Source: Frankia gtarii (GTDB lineage Bacteria > Actinomycetota > Actinomycetes > Frankiales > Frankiaceae). Taken from it: a stretch of DNA of 42,006 nucleotides. Position numbers and translations under genes: made by a program. Under the pieces are notes generated by a model that worked only from the letters and a program-made list of their open reading frames with translations, was not told the origin of the DNA and ran no database searches. The DNA lies in the NCBI RefSeq assembly GCF_025403375.1, contig NZ_JAMPTM010000025.1, forward strand, positions 1 to 42,006, given 5' to 3'. Positions 1 to 5,944 of the stretch are shown in pieces. The number at the start of each line of letters is the position of its first letter. Positions within the stretch are counted from its first letter, which is position 1.

Positions 1-144
1 CGCCGGGGCGGTCCGACCACCTGAGCAGGCGCCGACCAGACAGGTCGCGGCCAGGAGCAGGAGACCGGCCGGCCCGGCGACGCGGCGGCGAGGCGGCCGG
101 CGAAGGCCTGGCGCCGGCGGGCGGCTTGTGTCGGTGCTGCGCAT
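1..144 (-). CDS. Lipoprotein, N-terminal part only (runs off the window)
   Basis: Reading the minus strand from the ATG at 144 gives 48 codons that leave the window at base 1. The visible peptide has an Arg/Pro-rich n-region (residues 8-23), a hydrophobic stretch (about 25-38) and a lipobox LVGAC with Cys40 followed by Ser-Gly-Gly, which is a classic type II signal peptide. The mature protein should therefore be lipid-anchored on the outer face of the membrane. A purine-rich site (GAGGGGG) sits 6 nt upstream of this ATG; another in-frame ATG at 162 is possible. A TAAAGT element on the minus strand at 177-172 could be its -10 box. Nothing of the mature domain is visible, so the function is unknown; a solute-binding protein is only one possibility. 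Confidence 0.72.
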   Translation of the reverse strand, partial: MRSTDTSRPPAPGLRRPPRRRVAGPAGLLLLAATCLVGACSGGRTAPA

Positions 145-523
145 CCAGACCCCCTCGGCCATCCGGTGATTACTTTACGTAGCCAGAGGGGTGGGTGCAC
201 CTGCACGGGCCGGGATGCCGCGCACCGGCCGCCGACCGTCGTCGGTGAGACCGGGCAGGCCGGCCGATTCCCGGCGGATCGCCGCGTCGCCCTCCGGTGC
301 GCGCACCGCCGGACGCGGCAATGCGCCGCGGGGCCGACCCGTAGAAATCGCTTCCGATCATTCTACGGTTATTCTCCGGTTATCTGTGGAGAGCATGCGA
401 GAACGCGGTATGAAACGTGAATAAAACCCAGGGTGAGCGGCAGGATTTGCGGTCCGCGACAGGCCGGATACGCTTTCCAGCGACCTTGGTTTGTTGCTTT
501 TCCGAGAACCGTAGGGGAGAACT
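145..523. other. Divergent intergenic region between lipoprotein and repeat-protein genes
   Basis: No convincing gene is seen here. The stretch from about 345 to 430 is clearly richer in A and T than its surroundings, which suits a promoter and operator zone for the gene starting at 524. Within it two adjacent 11-nt copies differ at one base (361-371 and 372-382). The segment 190-340 is plain high-GC sequence in which I see nothing specific. Confidence 0.5.
361..382 (+). repeat. Tandem 11-nt direct repeat, possible operator
   Basis: TTCTACGGTTA is followed directly by TTCTCCGGTTA, with one mismatch. An 11-nt period puts both copies on the same face of the DNA helix, as in sites bound by tandem OmpR/PhoP-type response regulators. 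The repeat lies in the AT-rich zone about 140 nt upstream of the secreted repeat-protein gene. The regulatory role is inferred. Confidence 0.35.
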
Positions 524-997
524 GTGCGGAGATCAATGAGGACCCGGGCGGCAGTGGTCGCGTTGTCGAGCATGGCGACCATTTTCGTCGCGCTGGGGCC
601 AGCGGCTTCGAGCGCCTGGGCGTCCGACGGCGGGGACACGGTCAAGCAGGCCCAGAAATGGGGCGGCGACGACTGGGGCAAGGACGACTGGCGCAAGGAC
701 GACTGGCGCAAGGACGACTGGGGCAAGGACGACTGGCGTAAGGACGACTGGCGTAAGGATGACAAGCGCAAGGACGACTGGGGCAAGGACGACTGGCGTA
801 AGGATGACAAGCACAAGGACGACTGGGGCAAGGACGACTGGCGTAAGGATGACAAGCACAAGGACGACTGGCGTAAGGATGACTGGGGCAAGGACGACTG
901 GCGGAAGGACGGCAAGCACAAGGACGACTGGTTCGACGACGACTGGTTCGGTGACAAGCGCAAGGACAGGTGGAAGGACGATGGCTGGAACTGGTGA
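524..997 (+). CDS. Secreted DDWxK pentapeptide-repeat protein
   Basis: The 157-residue protein has a Sec signal peptide (basic residues 1-8, hydrophobic 9-27, likely cleavage after AWA at 33). From residue 49 it consists of 17 consecutive five-residue units, mainly DDWRK and DDWGK, with DDKHK, DDKRK and DGKHK interspersed. Two DDWFD/DDWFG units follow, and the protein ends in Trp-Asn-Trp. There is no Cys. Acidic pairs alternate with Lys/Arg and a regularly spaced Trp, so the mature protein is a zwitterionic, Trp-rich, probably extended polymer outside the cell. GTG at 524 follows AGGGGAG with a short 4-nt spacer; ATG at 536 is the alternative. I do not recognise a family. Surface adhesion, matrix or metal-binding roles are guesses. 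The DNA repeat (15 nt) is nearly identical between units, so copy number may vary among strains. Confidence 0.8.
   Translation: MRRSMRTRAAVVALSSMATIFVALGPAASSAWASDGGDTVKQAQKWGGDDWGKDDWRKDDWRKDDWGKDDWRKDDWRKDDKRKDDWGKDDWRKDDKHKDDWGKDDWRKDDKHKDDWRKDDWGKDDWRKDGKHKDDWFDDDWFGDKRKDRWKDDGWNW
668..922 (+). repeat. 15-nt coding tandem repeat, 17 units
   Basis: Seventeen 15-nt units (for example GACGACTGGCGCAAG) run in register with the reading frame. The first two codons of most units are identical GAC GAC, and the third varies mostly between TGG and AAG. A higher-order 45-nt pattern (DDWGK-DDWRK-DDKHK) is repeated between about 773 and 862, suggesting growth by unequal crossing-over or replication slippage. 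Confidence 0.9.
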
Positions 998-1058
998 CTG
1001 AGCCATTGCACCGGTTGCTCCGGTCGGCGGCTCAGCCCATCGTGCTGACGGTGGGCTG
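998..1058 (+). terminator. Paired hairpins just after the repeat-protein gene
   Basis: CTGAGCC at 998-1004 pairs with GGCTCAG at 1029-1035, with a nested ACCGG/CCGGT stem. An overlapping alternative stem pairs 1033-1042 with 1049-1058 (10 bp with one G-U, six-base loop). The first begins one base after the stop codon, so it probably ends the transcript, though no T-tract follows. The two stems share bases 1033-1035 and cannot both form fully. Confidence 0.45.
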
Positions 1059-1080
1059 ACCGCACCCTGGCGATCTGCCG

Positions 1081-1122
1081 GCGATGGTGCCGGTCGTCGG
1101 TGTTGACGGCCGGCACCATCGC
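1081..1122. repeat. 13-bp perfect inverted repeat
   Basis: GCGATGGTGCCGG (1081-1093) is matched exactly by CCGGCACCATCGC (1110-1122) around a 16-nt loop. It may act as a terminator or as a protein-binding palindrome. No T-tract is present. Confidence 0.6.
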
Positions 1123-1268
1123 GACGGTGTCCGGGGCACGCCCTCGGCCTGGGCTCGCGGCTGCGGCAAGGTGTCCGTGAATTCGGGCGCAGTGGCGCGG
1201 GATTCGGTGCACCTCACCGGCGGCGGCATCCTTCCCATCTCTCTGCGATCAGTCGTGCGCGGAATCGT

Positions 1269-1319
1269 GCCGAGGCTTGGTTGCGGTTTTCGGCTATGGA
1301 ACCGTACGTAAGCCTCGGC
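1269..1319. repeat. 10-bp inverted repeat with 31-nt spacer
   Basis: GCCGAGGCTT (1269-1278) and AAGCCTCGGC (1310-1319) are perfect inverses. Between them CGGTT (1284-1288) and AACCG (1300-1304) form a smaller internal stem, so the whole segment can fold as a long two-step hairpin. Confidence 0.5.
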
Positions 1320-1766
1320 GCGATCTGATCGCATTCTGGCCGGGAACCGGGCTGGTAGACGGGTGGCCGTGCGGTGCCGGCTGGCCTGGTCAACCCCGGG
1401 CTTTCACGCCGATGATCGTCTGTCGGGGTGCCGCCGCGACCGCACCACCCGTCTTGCACCTGGCCGCGCACCATCCCTGGACCGTCTTGGACCCTGCCCG
1501 CCGCCCAGGAAGTCACCCGTTGCGCGCTGCCCGTTCCCGGACAGCCTCCGGGACACGGACCTCCACCCCGGCCAACCAGGACAGACGACCACCCGGGACA
1601 TGGGCCGGGCGCCCATCCCGCGCAACGGCGGGCTCGTCCGCCACGGCCACACCCGGACCGAGCGGCAAAACCCAACATCGACAAGGGCGGTAGGGCAACC
1701 CACGATCACAGCCGGCCACGATACGAAAGATCCGGGCCATGCGACCGATCGTGCGGCGGTGGATGC

Positions 1767-1795
1767 GTGGGAGAACGCCTACATGGTTCTCCCAC
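1767..1795. repeat. 10-bp perfect hairpin
   Basis: GTGGGAGAAC (1767-1776) and GTTCTCCCAC (1786-1795) flank a 9-nt loop. On the minus strand the stop codon of a 40-codon frame (1901-1779) falls inside the stem-loop, as would be expected of a terminator at the end of a small or decayed gene. Confidence 0.5.
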
Positions 1796-1870
1796 AGGGC
1801 GCAGCGTCCGATTTATCCTGCACCACCGCGATGAGCTCGGCGTCCGTGAAGTCGGTGAGCTCCGGCCACG

Positions 1871-1905
1871 CGACATGCCGGCGGGCATGCCATCTGGGCA
1901 TGTCG
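1871..1905. repeat. 9-bp inverted repeat
   Basis: CGACATGCC (1871-1879) and GGCATGTCG (1897-1905) are perfect inverses, with a further GGCATGCC palindrome inside the loop at 1884-1891. Function unknown. Confidence 0.4.
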
Positions 1906-1998
1906 ACGCGCGCGGGCCGACCCGGTCGCGACGCCGGCTCCGGCCGGGGATGCCGGCATGGTCCGGCGTCGGTCTGATGGGGGTGCGGGTGGACCGCC

Positions 1999-2050
1999 CC
2001 GCACGCGGGCGCCCGTGTGCGGGTGATTTGTGCCCGTGTGCGGGTGATTT
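1999..2050. repeat. Palindrome and duplicated hairpin-plus-T element
   Basis: A near-perfect 12-bp palindrome at 1999-2022 runs into two 19-nt identical copies of GCCCGTGTGCGGGTGATTT (2011-2029 and 2032-2050). Each copy can fold as a small CCCG/CGGG stem followed by a T-run; the second ends in five T residues. It lies about 90-140 nt downstream of tRNA-Gly, which is transcribed toward it, but the T-run is on the plus strand and so would serve rightward transcripts. Confidence 0.45.
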
Positions 2051-2136
2051 TTCGAGGCCCGTCGCATCGGCCCCAAGCCAACGAGGGCCACCGGGCCGCG
2101 GCGGCGTCGAGGGCTGCCGGGCTGGACGGCATAGAG

Positions 2137-2207
2137 AGCGGGTGACCGGGATCGAACCGGCATGGCCAGCTTGGAAGGCTGGGGCTCTGCCATTGAGCTA
2201 CACCCGC
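2137..2207 (-). tRNA. tRNA-Gly (anticodon UCC)
   Basis: The minus strand folds as a 71-nt cloverleaf. The 7-bp acceptor stem GCGGGTG/CACCCGC closes it, the D-arm reads TAGCTCAATGGCAGAGC, and the anticodon loop CTTCCAA sits on a perfect CCAGC/GCTGG stem. The T-arm contains GGTTCGATCC. The discriminator base is U and CCA is not encoded. The UCC anticodon reads GGA/GGG. Confidence 0.93.
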
Positions 2208-2222
2208 GGGTGATCGAGGCGA

Positions 2223-2228
2223 GCTTAC
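2223..2228 (-). promoter_or_regulatory. Candidate -10 element for tRNA-Gly
   Basis: TAAGCT on the minus strand lies 15 nt before the tRNA-Gly 5' end, giving a predicted start of transcription near 2216. It shares a 46-nt intergenic space with the divergent tRNA-Pro promoter. No clear -35 box is seen. Confidence 0.4.
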
Positions 2229-2232
2229 CCCG

Positions 2233-2238
2233 TAGGAT
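2233..2238 (+). promoter_or_regulatory. Candidate -10 element for tRNA-Pro
   Basis: TAGGAT matches the actinobacterial TANNNT consensus and lies 15 nt before the tRNA-Pro 5' end. Transcription would start near 2245. Confidence 0.45.
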
Positions 2239-2253
2239 GAGCAGGCAACGCCT

Positions 2254-2326
2254 CGGGGCGTAGCGTAGTGGCTAGCGCGCCTGCTTTGGGTGCAGGAGAT
2301 CGGGAGTTCGAGTCTCCCCGCCCCGA
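2254..2326 (+). tRNA. tRNA-Pro (anticodon UGG)
   Basis: A 73-nt cloverleaf is visible: acceptor CGGGGCG/CGCCCCG, D-arm GCGTAGTGGCTAGCGC, anticodon stem CCTGC/GCAGG with loop TTTGGGT, and T-arm GGGAG-TTCGAGT-CTCCC. The discriminator base is A and CCA is not encoded. It reads CCA/CCG codons. Confidence 0.93.
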
Positions 2327-2330
2327 CCGA

Positions 2331-2336
2331 TAGCCT
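2331..2336 (+). promoter_or_regulatory. Candidate -10 element for tig
   Basis: TAGCCT begins 5 nt after the tRNA-Pro gene and about 45 nt before the tig start. A tig-specific transcript could start near 2343, although read-through from the tRNA promoter is also possible. Confidence 0.4.
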
Positions 2337-2381
2337 CGGCGTGTCACCCCGTCCAACGTCGTACCAGGAGACCGCCGCGCC

Positions 2382-3875
2382 GTGAAGGCCACCAAGGAGA
2401 CCCTCAGCCCGACCCGGGTCAAGCTCACCGTCGAGGTGCCCTTCGACGAGCTCAAGCCCTCGCTCGATGCCACCTACCGCAAGCTCGCTCGCCAGGTCCG
2501 CGTCTCCGGCTTCCGGCCGGGCAAGGTCCCGCCGCGGATCCTCGACCAGCGCCTTGGTCGCGGCGTGATCCTGGACGAGGCGGTCCAGGAGGCGCTGCCG
2601 CAGCTCTACTCCGAGGCTGTGCAGGCCGAGGAGGTCGACGTGCTGTCGCGCCCCGAGGTGGACATCACCGAGTTCGCCGACGGCGGCCAGCTCGTGTTCA
2701 CCGCCGAGGTGGACGTCCGTCCCGAGGTGGTGCTGCCAGAGTTCTCCGATCTGCAGGTCACGGTGGACGCCGTCGAGGTCACCGACGAGCAGGTCGAGGA
2801 GCAGCTCGGCGCGCTGCGGGATCGGTTCGCGCAGCTCCAGCCGGTCGAGCGGGCGGTGCAGACGGGCGACTTCGTCTCGCTCGACCTGTCCGCGCAGGCC
2901 GACGGCAAGCCGATCGAGGGCGCCGAGGCCACCGGGCTGTCCTATGAGGTCGGCAGCGGCAACCTCATCGAGGGCCTGGACGATGCGATCGTCGGGGCCG
3001 CCGACGGCGAGTCCCGCACGTTCACCACGGCGCTGCTGGCCGGCGAGCAGGCCGGTGAGCAGGCCGAGGTGACCGCGACGGTGCGCGGGGTCAAGGAGAA
3101 GGAGCTCCCCGCCCTCGACGACGACTTCGCGACCACGTCCAGCGAGTTCGACACGCTGGACGAGCTGCGCGCCGACGTGCGCAGCCGGCTGGAGCAGTCG
3201 CGGCGCACCGAGCAGGTCGGGCAGGCCCGGGAGAAGCTGCTGGAGAGCCTGCTGGAGCGGGTCGAGGTGCCCGTCCCGGCCTCCCTGCTCGAGGGCGAGA
3301 TCGAGGCCCGGGAGCACCGGCTGTCCCACGAGCTGGAGAACATCGGCACCGACCGGGCGACCTACCTGGAGACGCTTGGCCAGTCCGCCGAGGAGTTCGA
3401 CGCCGAGGTCCGCGAGACGGCGGGCAAGGCGATCCGTTCCCAGTTCATCCTGGACGCGGTCATCGACGCCGAGTCGATCGGCATCGACCAGGGTGAGCTC
3501 ATGGAGCAGGTGATCATGCGGGCCCAGCGTTCGGGTCTGCAGCCCGACGTCTACGCCCAGCAGCTCGCCCAGGGCGAGGGGCTGCAGGCGCTGATGGCCG
3601 ACGTTCTGCGGACCAAGGCGCTGTTCCTGCTGCTGGAGAACGCCAAGGTCGTCGACGGGGAGGGCACCCCGGTGGAGCTGGTGCTCCCGGCCCGTCCGGC
3701 TCCGGATGACGACGAGGCCGACGACGACCACGCCGGTCACGACCACGCCGGTCACGACCACGGCGACCATGATCACGAGGGTGGCGCCGAGGACGACGAC
3801 GCCGAGGACGAGGTTGCGGCGGAGCCGGCCCAGGCAGCGACCGCGGCGAGCGAAGGCGTGGACCGCGACATCTGA
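2382..3875 (+). CDS. tig: Trigger factor with histidine-rich C-terminal tail
   Basis: This is the ribosome-associated chaperone and peptidyl-prolyl isomerase that meets nascent chains at the exit tunnel. The 497-residue product has the N-terminal ribosome-binding domain with the signature GFRPGKVP (43-50), an FKBP-type isomerase domain (about 155-235) and the helical C-terminal chaperone domain (to about 435). GTG at 2382 follows AGGAG at 2366. From about residue 441 to 497 it carries an extra tail of Asp/Glu and His, with several HAGHDH/HGDHDH-like clusters. This tail lies outside the chaperone fold and looks able to bind metal ions. It precedes clpP1P2 and clpX, the usual actinobacterial order joining folding to proteolysis. 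A strong hairpin follows, so tig appears to be its own transcription unit. Confidence 0.96.
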   Translation: MKATKETLSPTRVKLTVEVPFDELKPSLDATYRKLARQVRVSGFRPGKVPPRILDQRLGRGVILDEAVQEALPQLYSEAVQAEEVDVLSRPEVDITEFADGGQLVFTAEVDVRPEVVLPEFSDLQVTVDAVEVTDEQVEEQLGALRDRFAQLQPVERAVQTGDFVSLDLSAQADGKPIEGAEATGLSYEVGSGNLIEGLDDAIVGAADGESRTFTTALLAGEQAGEQAEVTATVRGVKEKELPALDDDFATTSSEFDTLDELRADVRSRLEQSRRTEQVGQAREKLLESLLERVEVPVPASLLEGEIEAREHRLSHELENIGTDRATYLETLGQSAEEFDAEVRETAGKAIRSQFILDAVIDAESIGIDQGELMEQVIMRAQRSGLQPDVYAQQLAQGEGLQALMADVLRTKALFLLLENAKVVDGEGTPVELVLPARPAPDDDEADDDHAGHDHAGHDHGDHDHEGGAEDDDAEDEVAAEPAQAATAASEGVDRDI

Positions 3876-3922
3876 CCTCGCGGCAGGCGGTGGCGCGGCT
3901 CGCGCCGTGCGGTCTGTCAGCC

Positions 3923-3963
3923 CGCCAGACGGCCCCCGGACTCGCTCCGGGGGCCGTCTGGCG
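3923..3963 (+). terminator. tig terminator hairpin (18-bp stem)
   Basis: An exact 18-bp stem (3923-3940 with 3946-3963) closes a five-base CTCGC loop 48 nt after tig. The stem includes GGCCCCCGGA/TCCGGGGGCC at its top. Only a weak T-rich sequence follows, as is common for high-GC actinobacterial terminators. Confidence 0.85.
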
Positions 3964-4138
3964 TTGTGGCGCGCCGTCGTCGGGGGGCCGGCGCAGCGGC
4001 GTCGCGAGGGCGTCCGGACTGGCCGGTCCTCACGCCCAGCGCGAACATCGAGCCTGAAGGGCGAGAACTTGCGCGCGTCACAGATAGTGTCGAGCCGGTC
4101 AATCAGCCGCCCCATGTGAGGAAGCCGAGGAGCTGACC

Positions 4139-4780
4139 GTGAGTAACCTCGCAGTTCCGCGCCTGCCAGTTCCGGGTCCGGAGTTCCGTTCGCCCGGCCA
4201 GGGTGGACCCGCCTTCGACGACCAGGTGTTCAACCGCCTGCTGGCCAACCGGATCGTCTTCCTCGGATCGGTGGTCGAGGATTCGATCGCCAACGCGCTG
4301 TGCGCGCAGCTGCTGCTGCTCAACGCGGAGGACCCGACCCGGGACATCTTCCTCTACATCAACTCGCCGGGTGGGTCCGTGAGCGCCGGCATGGCGATCT
4401 ACGACACCATGCAGTTCGTCGAGAACGATGTCGCGACCGTGTCGCTCGGCCTCGCCGCGTCGATGGGTCAGTTCCTGCTCTGCGCCGGTGCGCCGGGTAA
4501 GCGCTACTCGTTGCCGCACGCCCGGATCATGATGCACCAGCCGTCGGGCGGGATCGGAGGCACCGCCTCCGACATCGCCATTCAGGCGGAGCAGATGCTT
4601 TACACCAAGCGGATGATGCAGGAGCGCATCGCGTTCCACACCGGGCAGCCGATCGAGCAGATCGAGCGTGACTCCGACCGGGACCGGTGGTTCACCGCCG
4701 ACGAGGCCAAGGACTACGGGTTCGTCGATCACGTGGTCCAGCAGGCCCGCCAGGTTCCCAGCGAGGGGCCGGTGAGCTGA
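4139..4780 (+). CDS. clpP1: ATP-dependent Clp protease proteolytic subunit 1
   Basis: This serine peptidase forms the Clp barrel with ClpP2 and degrades proteins unfolded by ClpX or ClpC. The 213-residue product has the catalytic triad in the expected positions: Ser108 in AASMGQ, His133 in MMHQP and Asp182 in DRDRW. The substrate-binding strand [12 protein letters not shown] is at 74-84. GTG at 4139 is preceded by GAGGAG with a 6-nt spacer. The following clpP2 starts 57 nt downstream, so the pair is almost certainly one operon. Actinobacterial ClpP1 and ClpP2 work as mixed ring complexes in the species studied. A hairpin straddles its stop codon. Confidence 0.97.
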   Translation: MSNLAVPRLPVPGPEFRSPGQGGPAFDDQVFNRLLANRIVFLGSVVEDSIANALCAQLLLLNAEDPTRDIFLYINSPGGSVSAGMAIYDTMQFVENDVATVSLGLAASMGQFLLCAGAPGKRYSLPHARIMMHQPSGGIGGTASDIAIQAEQMLYTKRMMQERIAFHTGQPIEQIERDSDRDRWFTADEAKDYGFVDHVVQQARQVPSEGPVS

Positions 4781-4800
4781 GCGGGCAGCCCGCTCACCGG
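4769..4800 (+). other. Intercistronic hairpin between clpP1 and clpP2
   Basis: CCGGTGAGC (4769-4777), the last sense codons of clpP1, pairs perfectly with GCTCACCGG (4792-4800). The stop codon begins the 14-nt loop. An alternative inner stem GCGGGC/GCCCGC (4781-4786/4788-4793) is also possible. It ends about 24 nt before the clpP2 ribosome-binding site. Confidence 0.55.
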
Positions 4801-4837
4801 ACCGAACCGTCGTCATCCGTTCCCGGAGGCAGCCATC

Positions 4838-5518
4838 ATGTTCCACGAGACGCTCTACCAGCAGATGAGGTCTGAGCAGGGCGGCCAGGCCGCCGCCCAG
4901 CCGCAGGGCCGCTACGTCCTACCGAACATCATCGAGAAGACCTCCCGCGGCGAGTACGGCATGGACCCGTACTCGAAGCTGCTCAAGGAGCGGATCGTCT
5001 TCCTCGGCGTTCAGATCGACGATGTGTCGGCGAACGACGTGATGGCGCAGCTGCTGTTCCTGGAGTCGGAGGATCCGGACCGGGACATCTCGATCTACAT
5101 CAACTCGCCGGGTGGGTCGTTCACGTCGTTGACGGCGATCTACGACACGATGCAGTTCGTGCGGCCGGACATCTCGACGATCTGCATGGGTCAGGCGGCG
5201 TCGGCGGCGGCGGTGCTGCTGGCGGCGGGGACCCCGGGCAAGCGCTTCGCGCTGGAGAACAGCCGGATCCTGATCCACCAGCCGTCGGCGTCGGGGGAGG
5301 GCCAGTCCAGCGACATCGAGATCCAGGCCCGCGAGATCCTGCGGATGCGGTCGCTGCTGGAGCGGATGCTTGCCACTCACACCGGCAAGAAGGAGGAGGA
5401 CATCCGCAAGGACATCGAGCGGGACAAGATCTTCAGCGCCGACGAGGCCAAGGAGTACGGCCTGATCGACGAGGTCATCAAGACCCGCAAGTCCTCGCGG
5501 CTCGCCACCACACGCTAG
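4838..5518 (+). CDS. clpP2: ATP-dependent Clp protease proteolytic subunit 2
   Basis: This is the second Clp peptidase ring subunit, 226 residues. The triad is Ser122 in QAASAAAV, His147 in ILIHQP and Asp196 in IERDKIF, with the YINSPGGSF substrate strand at 87-95. Its N-terminus (about 40 residues) is longer than in ClpP1. ATG at 4838 follows GGAGG at 4824. Identity with clpP1 is concentrated in the core strands; even the DNA of the YINSPGG region is nearly identical, consistent with an ancient duplication under shared constraint. clpX lies 426 nt downstream behind a terminator hairpin, so it is probably transcribed separately. Confidence 0.97.
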   Translation: MFHETLYQQMRSEQGGQAAAQPQGRYVLPNIIEKTSRGEYGMDPYSKLLKERIVFLGVQIDDVSANDVMAQLLFLESEDPDRDISIYINSPGGSFTSLTAIYDTMQFVRPDISTICMGQAASAAAVLLAAGTPGKRFALENSRILIHQPSASGEGQSSDIEIQAREILRMRSLLERMLATHTGKKEEDIRKDIERDKIFSADEAKEYGLIDEVIKTRKSSRLATTR

Positions 5519-5616
5519 CGACGAGTCGCGGGCGCGTGACCGGATCGCGAGCGCTCATCGGATGCCCGGAGCACGGCGGGGCACCGGTCGGGCGGCACGC
5601 GCACCCCGCGGCCGAC

Positions 5617-5645
5617 GCCTCGCGTGGCACGACGCCACGCGAGGC
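5617..5645 (+). terminator. clpP1P2 operon terminator hairpin
   Basis: GCCTCGCGTGGC (5617-5628) pairs perfectly with GCCACGCGAGGC (5634-5645) around a five-base ACGAC loop, about 100 nt after clpP2. There is no T-tract. Confidence 0.7.
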
Positions 5646-5780
5646 CGGCCCGTGGCGCGGGGTGATCGGCGGCCGGTTCGCGCGGCGCGCCGACAGGTCG
5701 AATGCGGTCAGCTCCTCGATGTCCGTGACGCGTTGGCCTTATGGGACCGCGCGGACGCGCGAGGACGGCCATGGTGACCG

Positions 5781-5786
5781 TAGGCT
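5781..5786 (+). promoter_or_regulatory. Candidate -10 element for the clpX transcript
   Basis: TAGGCT is followed by 7 nt and then an ATG at 5794. The predicted start of transcription therefore falls on or next to that ATG, giving a leaderless first reading frame ahead of clpX. Confidence 0.45.
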
Positions 5787-5793
5787 GACTGGT

Positions 5794-5937
5794 ATGAGCC
5801 GAGCGATAGGGCACTCACTGGGCCGCTTGGCGGGGTACCGTCCCCACGGGGATGGTTGCAGGCAGACACGCGACGACCGGGCGGTGTCAACCGCCCCTGA
5901 CACGCAGGCGACACCATCGTCTGGACGAAGGGACTGA
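5794..5937 (+). CDS. Possible 47-residue leader ORF before clpX
   Basis: ATG at 5794 opens 47 codons ending in TGA at 5935-5937, only 7 nt before the clpX GTG. The clpX ribosome-binding site (AAGGGA, about 5928-5933) lies inside its last codons, so ribosomes leaving this frame would pass over it. The peptide begins [10 protein letters not shown], is basic and polar, and has no membrane segment or known motif. It has no Shine-Dalgarno sequence but is positioned for leaderless translation from TAGGCT. It may be a coupled leader peptide controlling clpX, or chance: high-GC DNA keeps frames open and the codon bias is not decisive. Confidence 0.35.
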   Translation: MSRAIGHSLGRLAGYRPHGDGCRQTRDDRAVSTAPDTQATPSSGRRD

Positions 5938-5944
5938 GTCCTCG

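Larger units (their letters stand above)
998..2136. other. Gene-poor, hairpin-rich region
   Basis: About 1.1 kb lies between the repeat-protein gene and tRNA-Gly with no reading frame that looks like a real protein. The open frames overlap each other on both strands and give Arg/Pro/Gly-rich translations typical of chance high-GC ORFs. What is visible is structure: inverted repeats at 998-1058, 1081-1122, 1269-1319, 1767-1795, 1871-1905 and 1999-2022, and a 19-nt direct repeat at 2011-2050. It could be a decayed mobile element, a non-coding RNA locus, or simply spacer. I cannot tell which. Confidence 0.5.
5519..5793. other. clpP2-clpX intergenic region
   Basis: This region holds the hairpin that ends the clpP operon (5617-5645) and the promoter-like TAGGCT at 5781-5786. 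I see no protein gene before the small frame that starts at 5794. Confidence 0.5.

Noticed and set aside
166-420. Overlapping small frames near the left edge
   Set aside because: Arg/Gly-rich chance frames in high-GC DNA on both strands, without ribosome sites or recognisable motifs.
668-922. Possible CRISPR array or minisatellite
   Set aside because: The 15-nt units are contiguous without spacers and in perfect coding register.
533-1006. Hydrophobic Pro-Val-Leu repeat protein on the minus strand
   Set aside because: It is the exact antisense of the DDWxK repeat; the repeat forces an open frame on the other strand. There is no independent start signal.
1428-2213. 261-codon plus-strand frame ending across tRNA-Gly
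   Set aside because: Its end (GIEPAWPAWKAGALPLSYTRG, split here from a longer artefact) is the well-known antisense translation of a tRNA gene.
4021-4097. ClgR-type operator upstream of clpP1
   Set aside because: A partial resemblance (CCTGAAGGGCG) fails half of the consensus positions, so it is not reported as a site.
1779-4115. 778-codon minus-strand frame
   Set aside because: Antisense of tig and tRNA-Pro; it contains the typical tRNA artefact around GAGRLELPISCTQSRRAS.
5852-5944. Extended clpX N-terminus
   Set aside because: The added 31 residues are Arg/His-rich and do not resemble the family; GTG 5945 has a ribosome site and a typical beginning.
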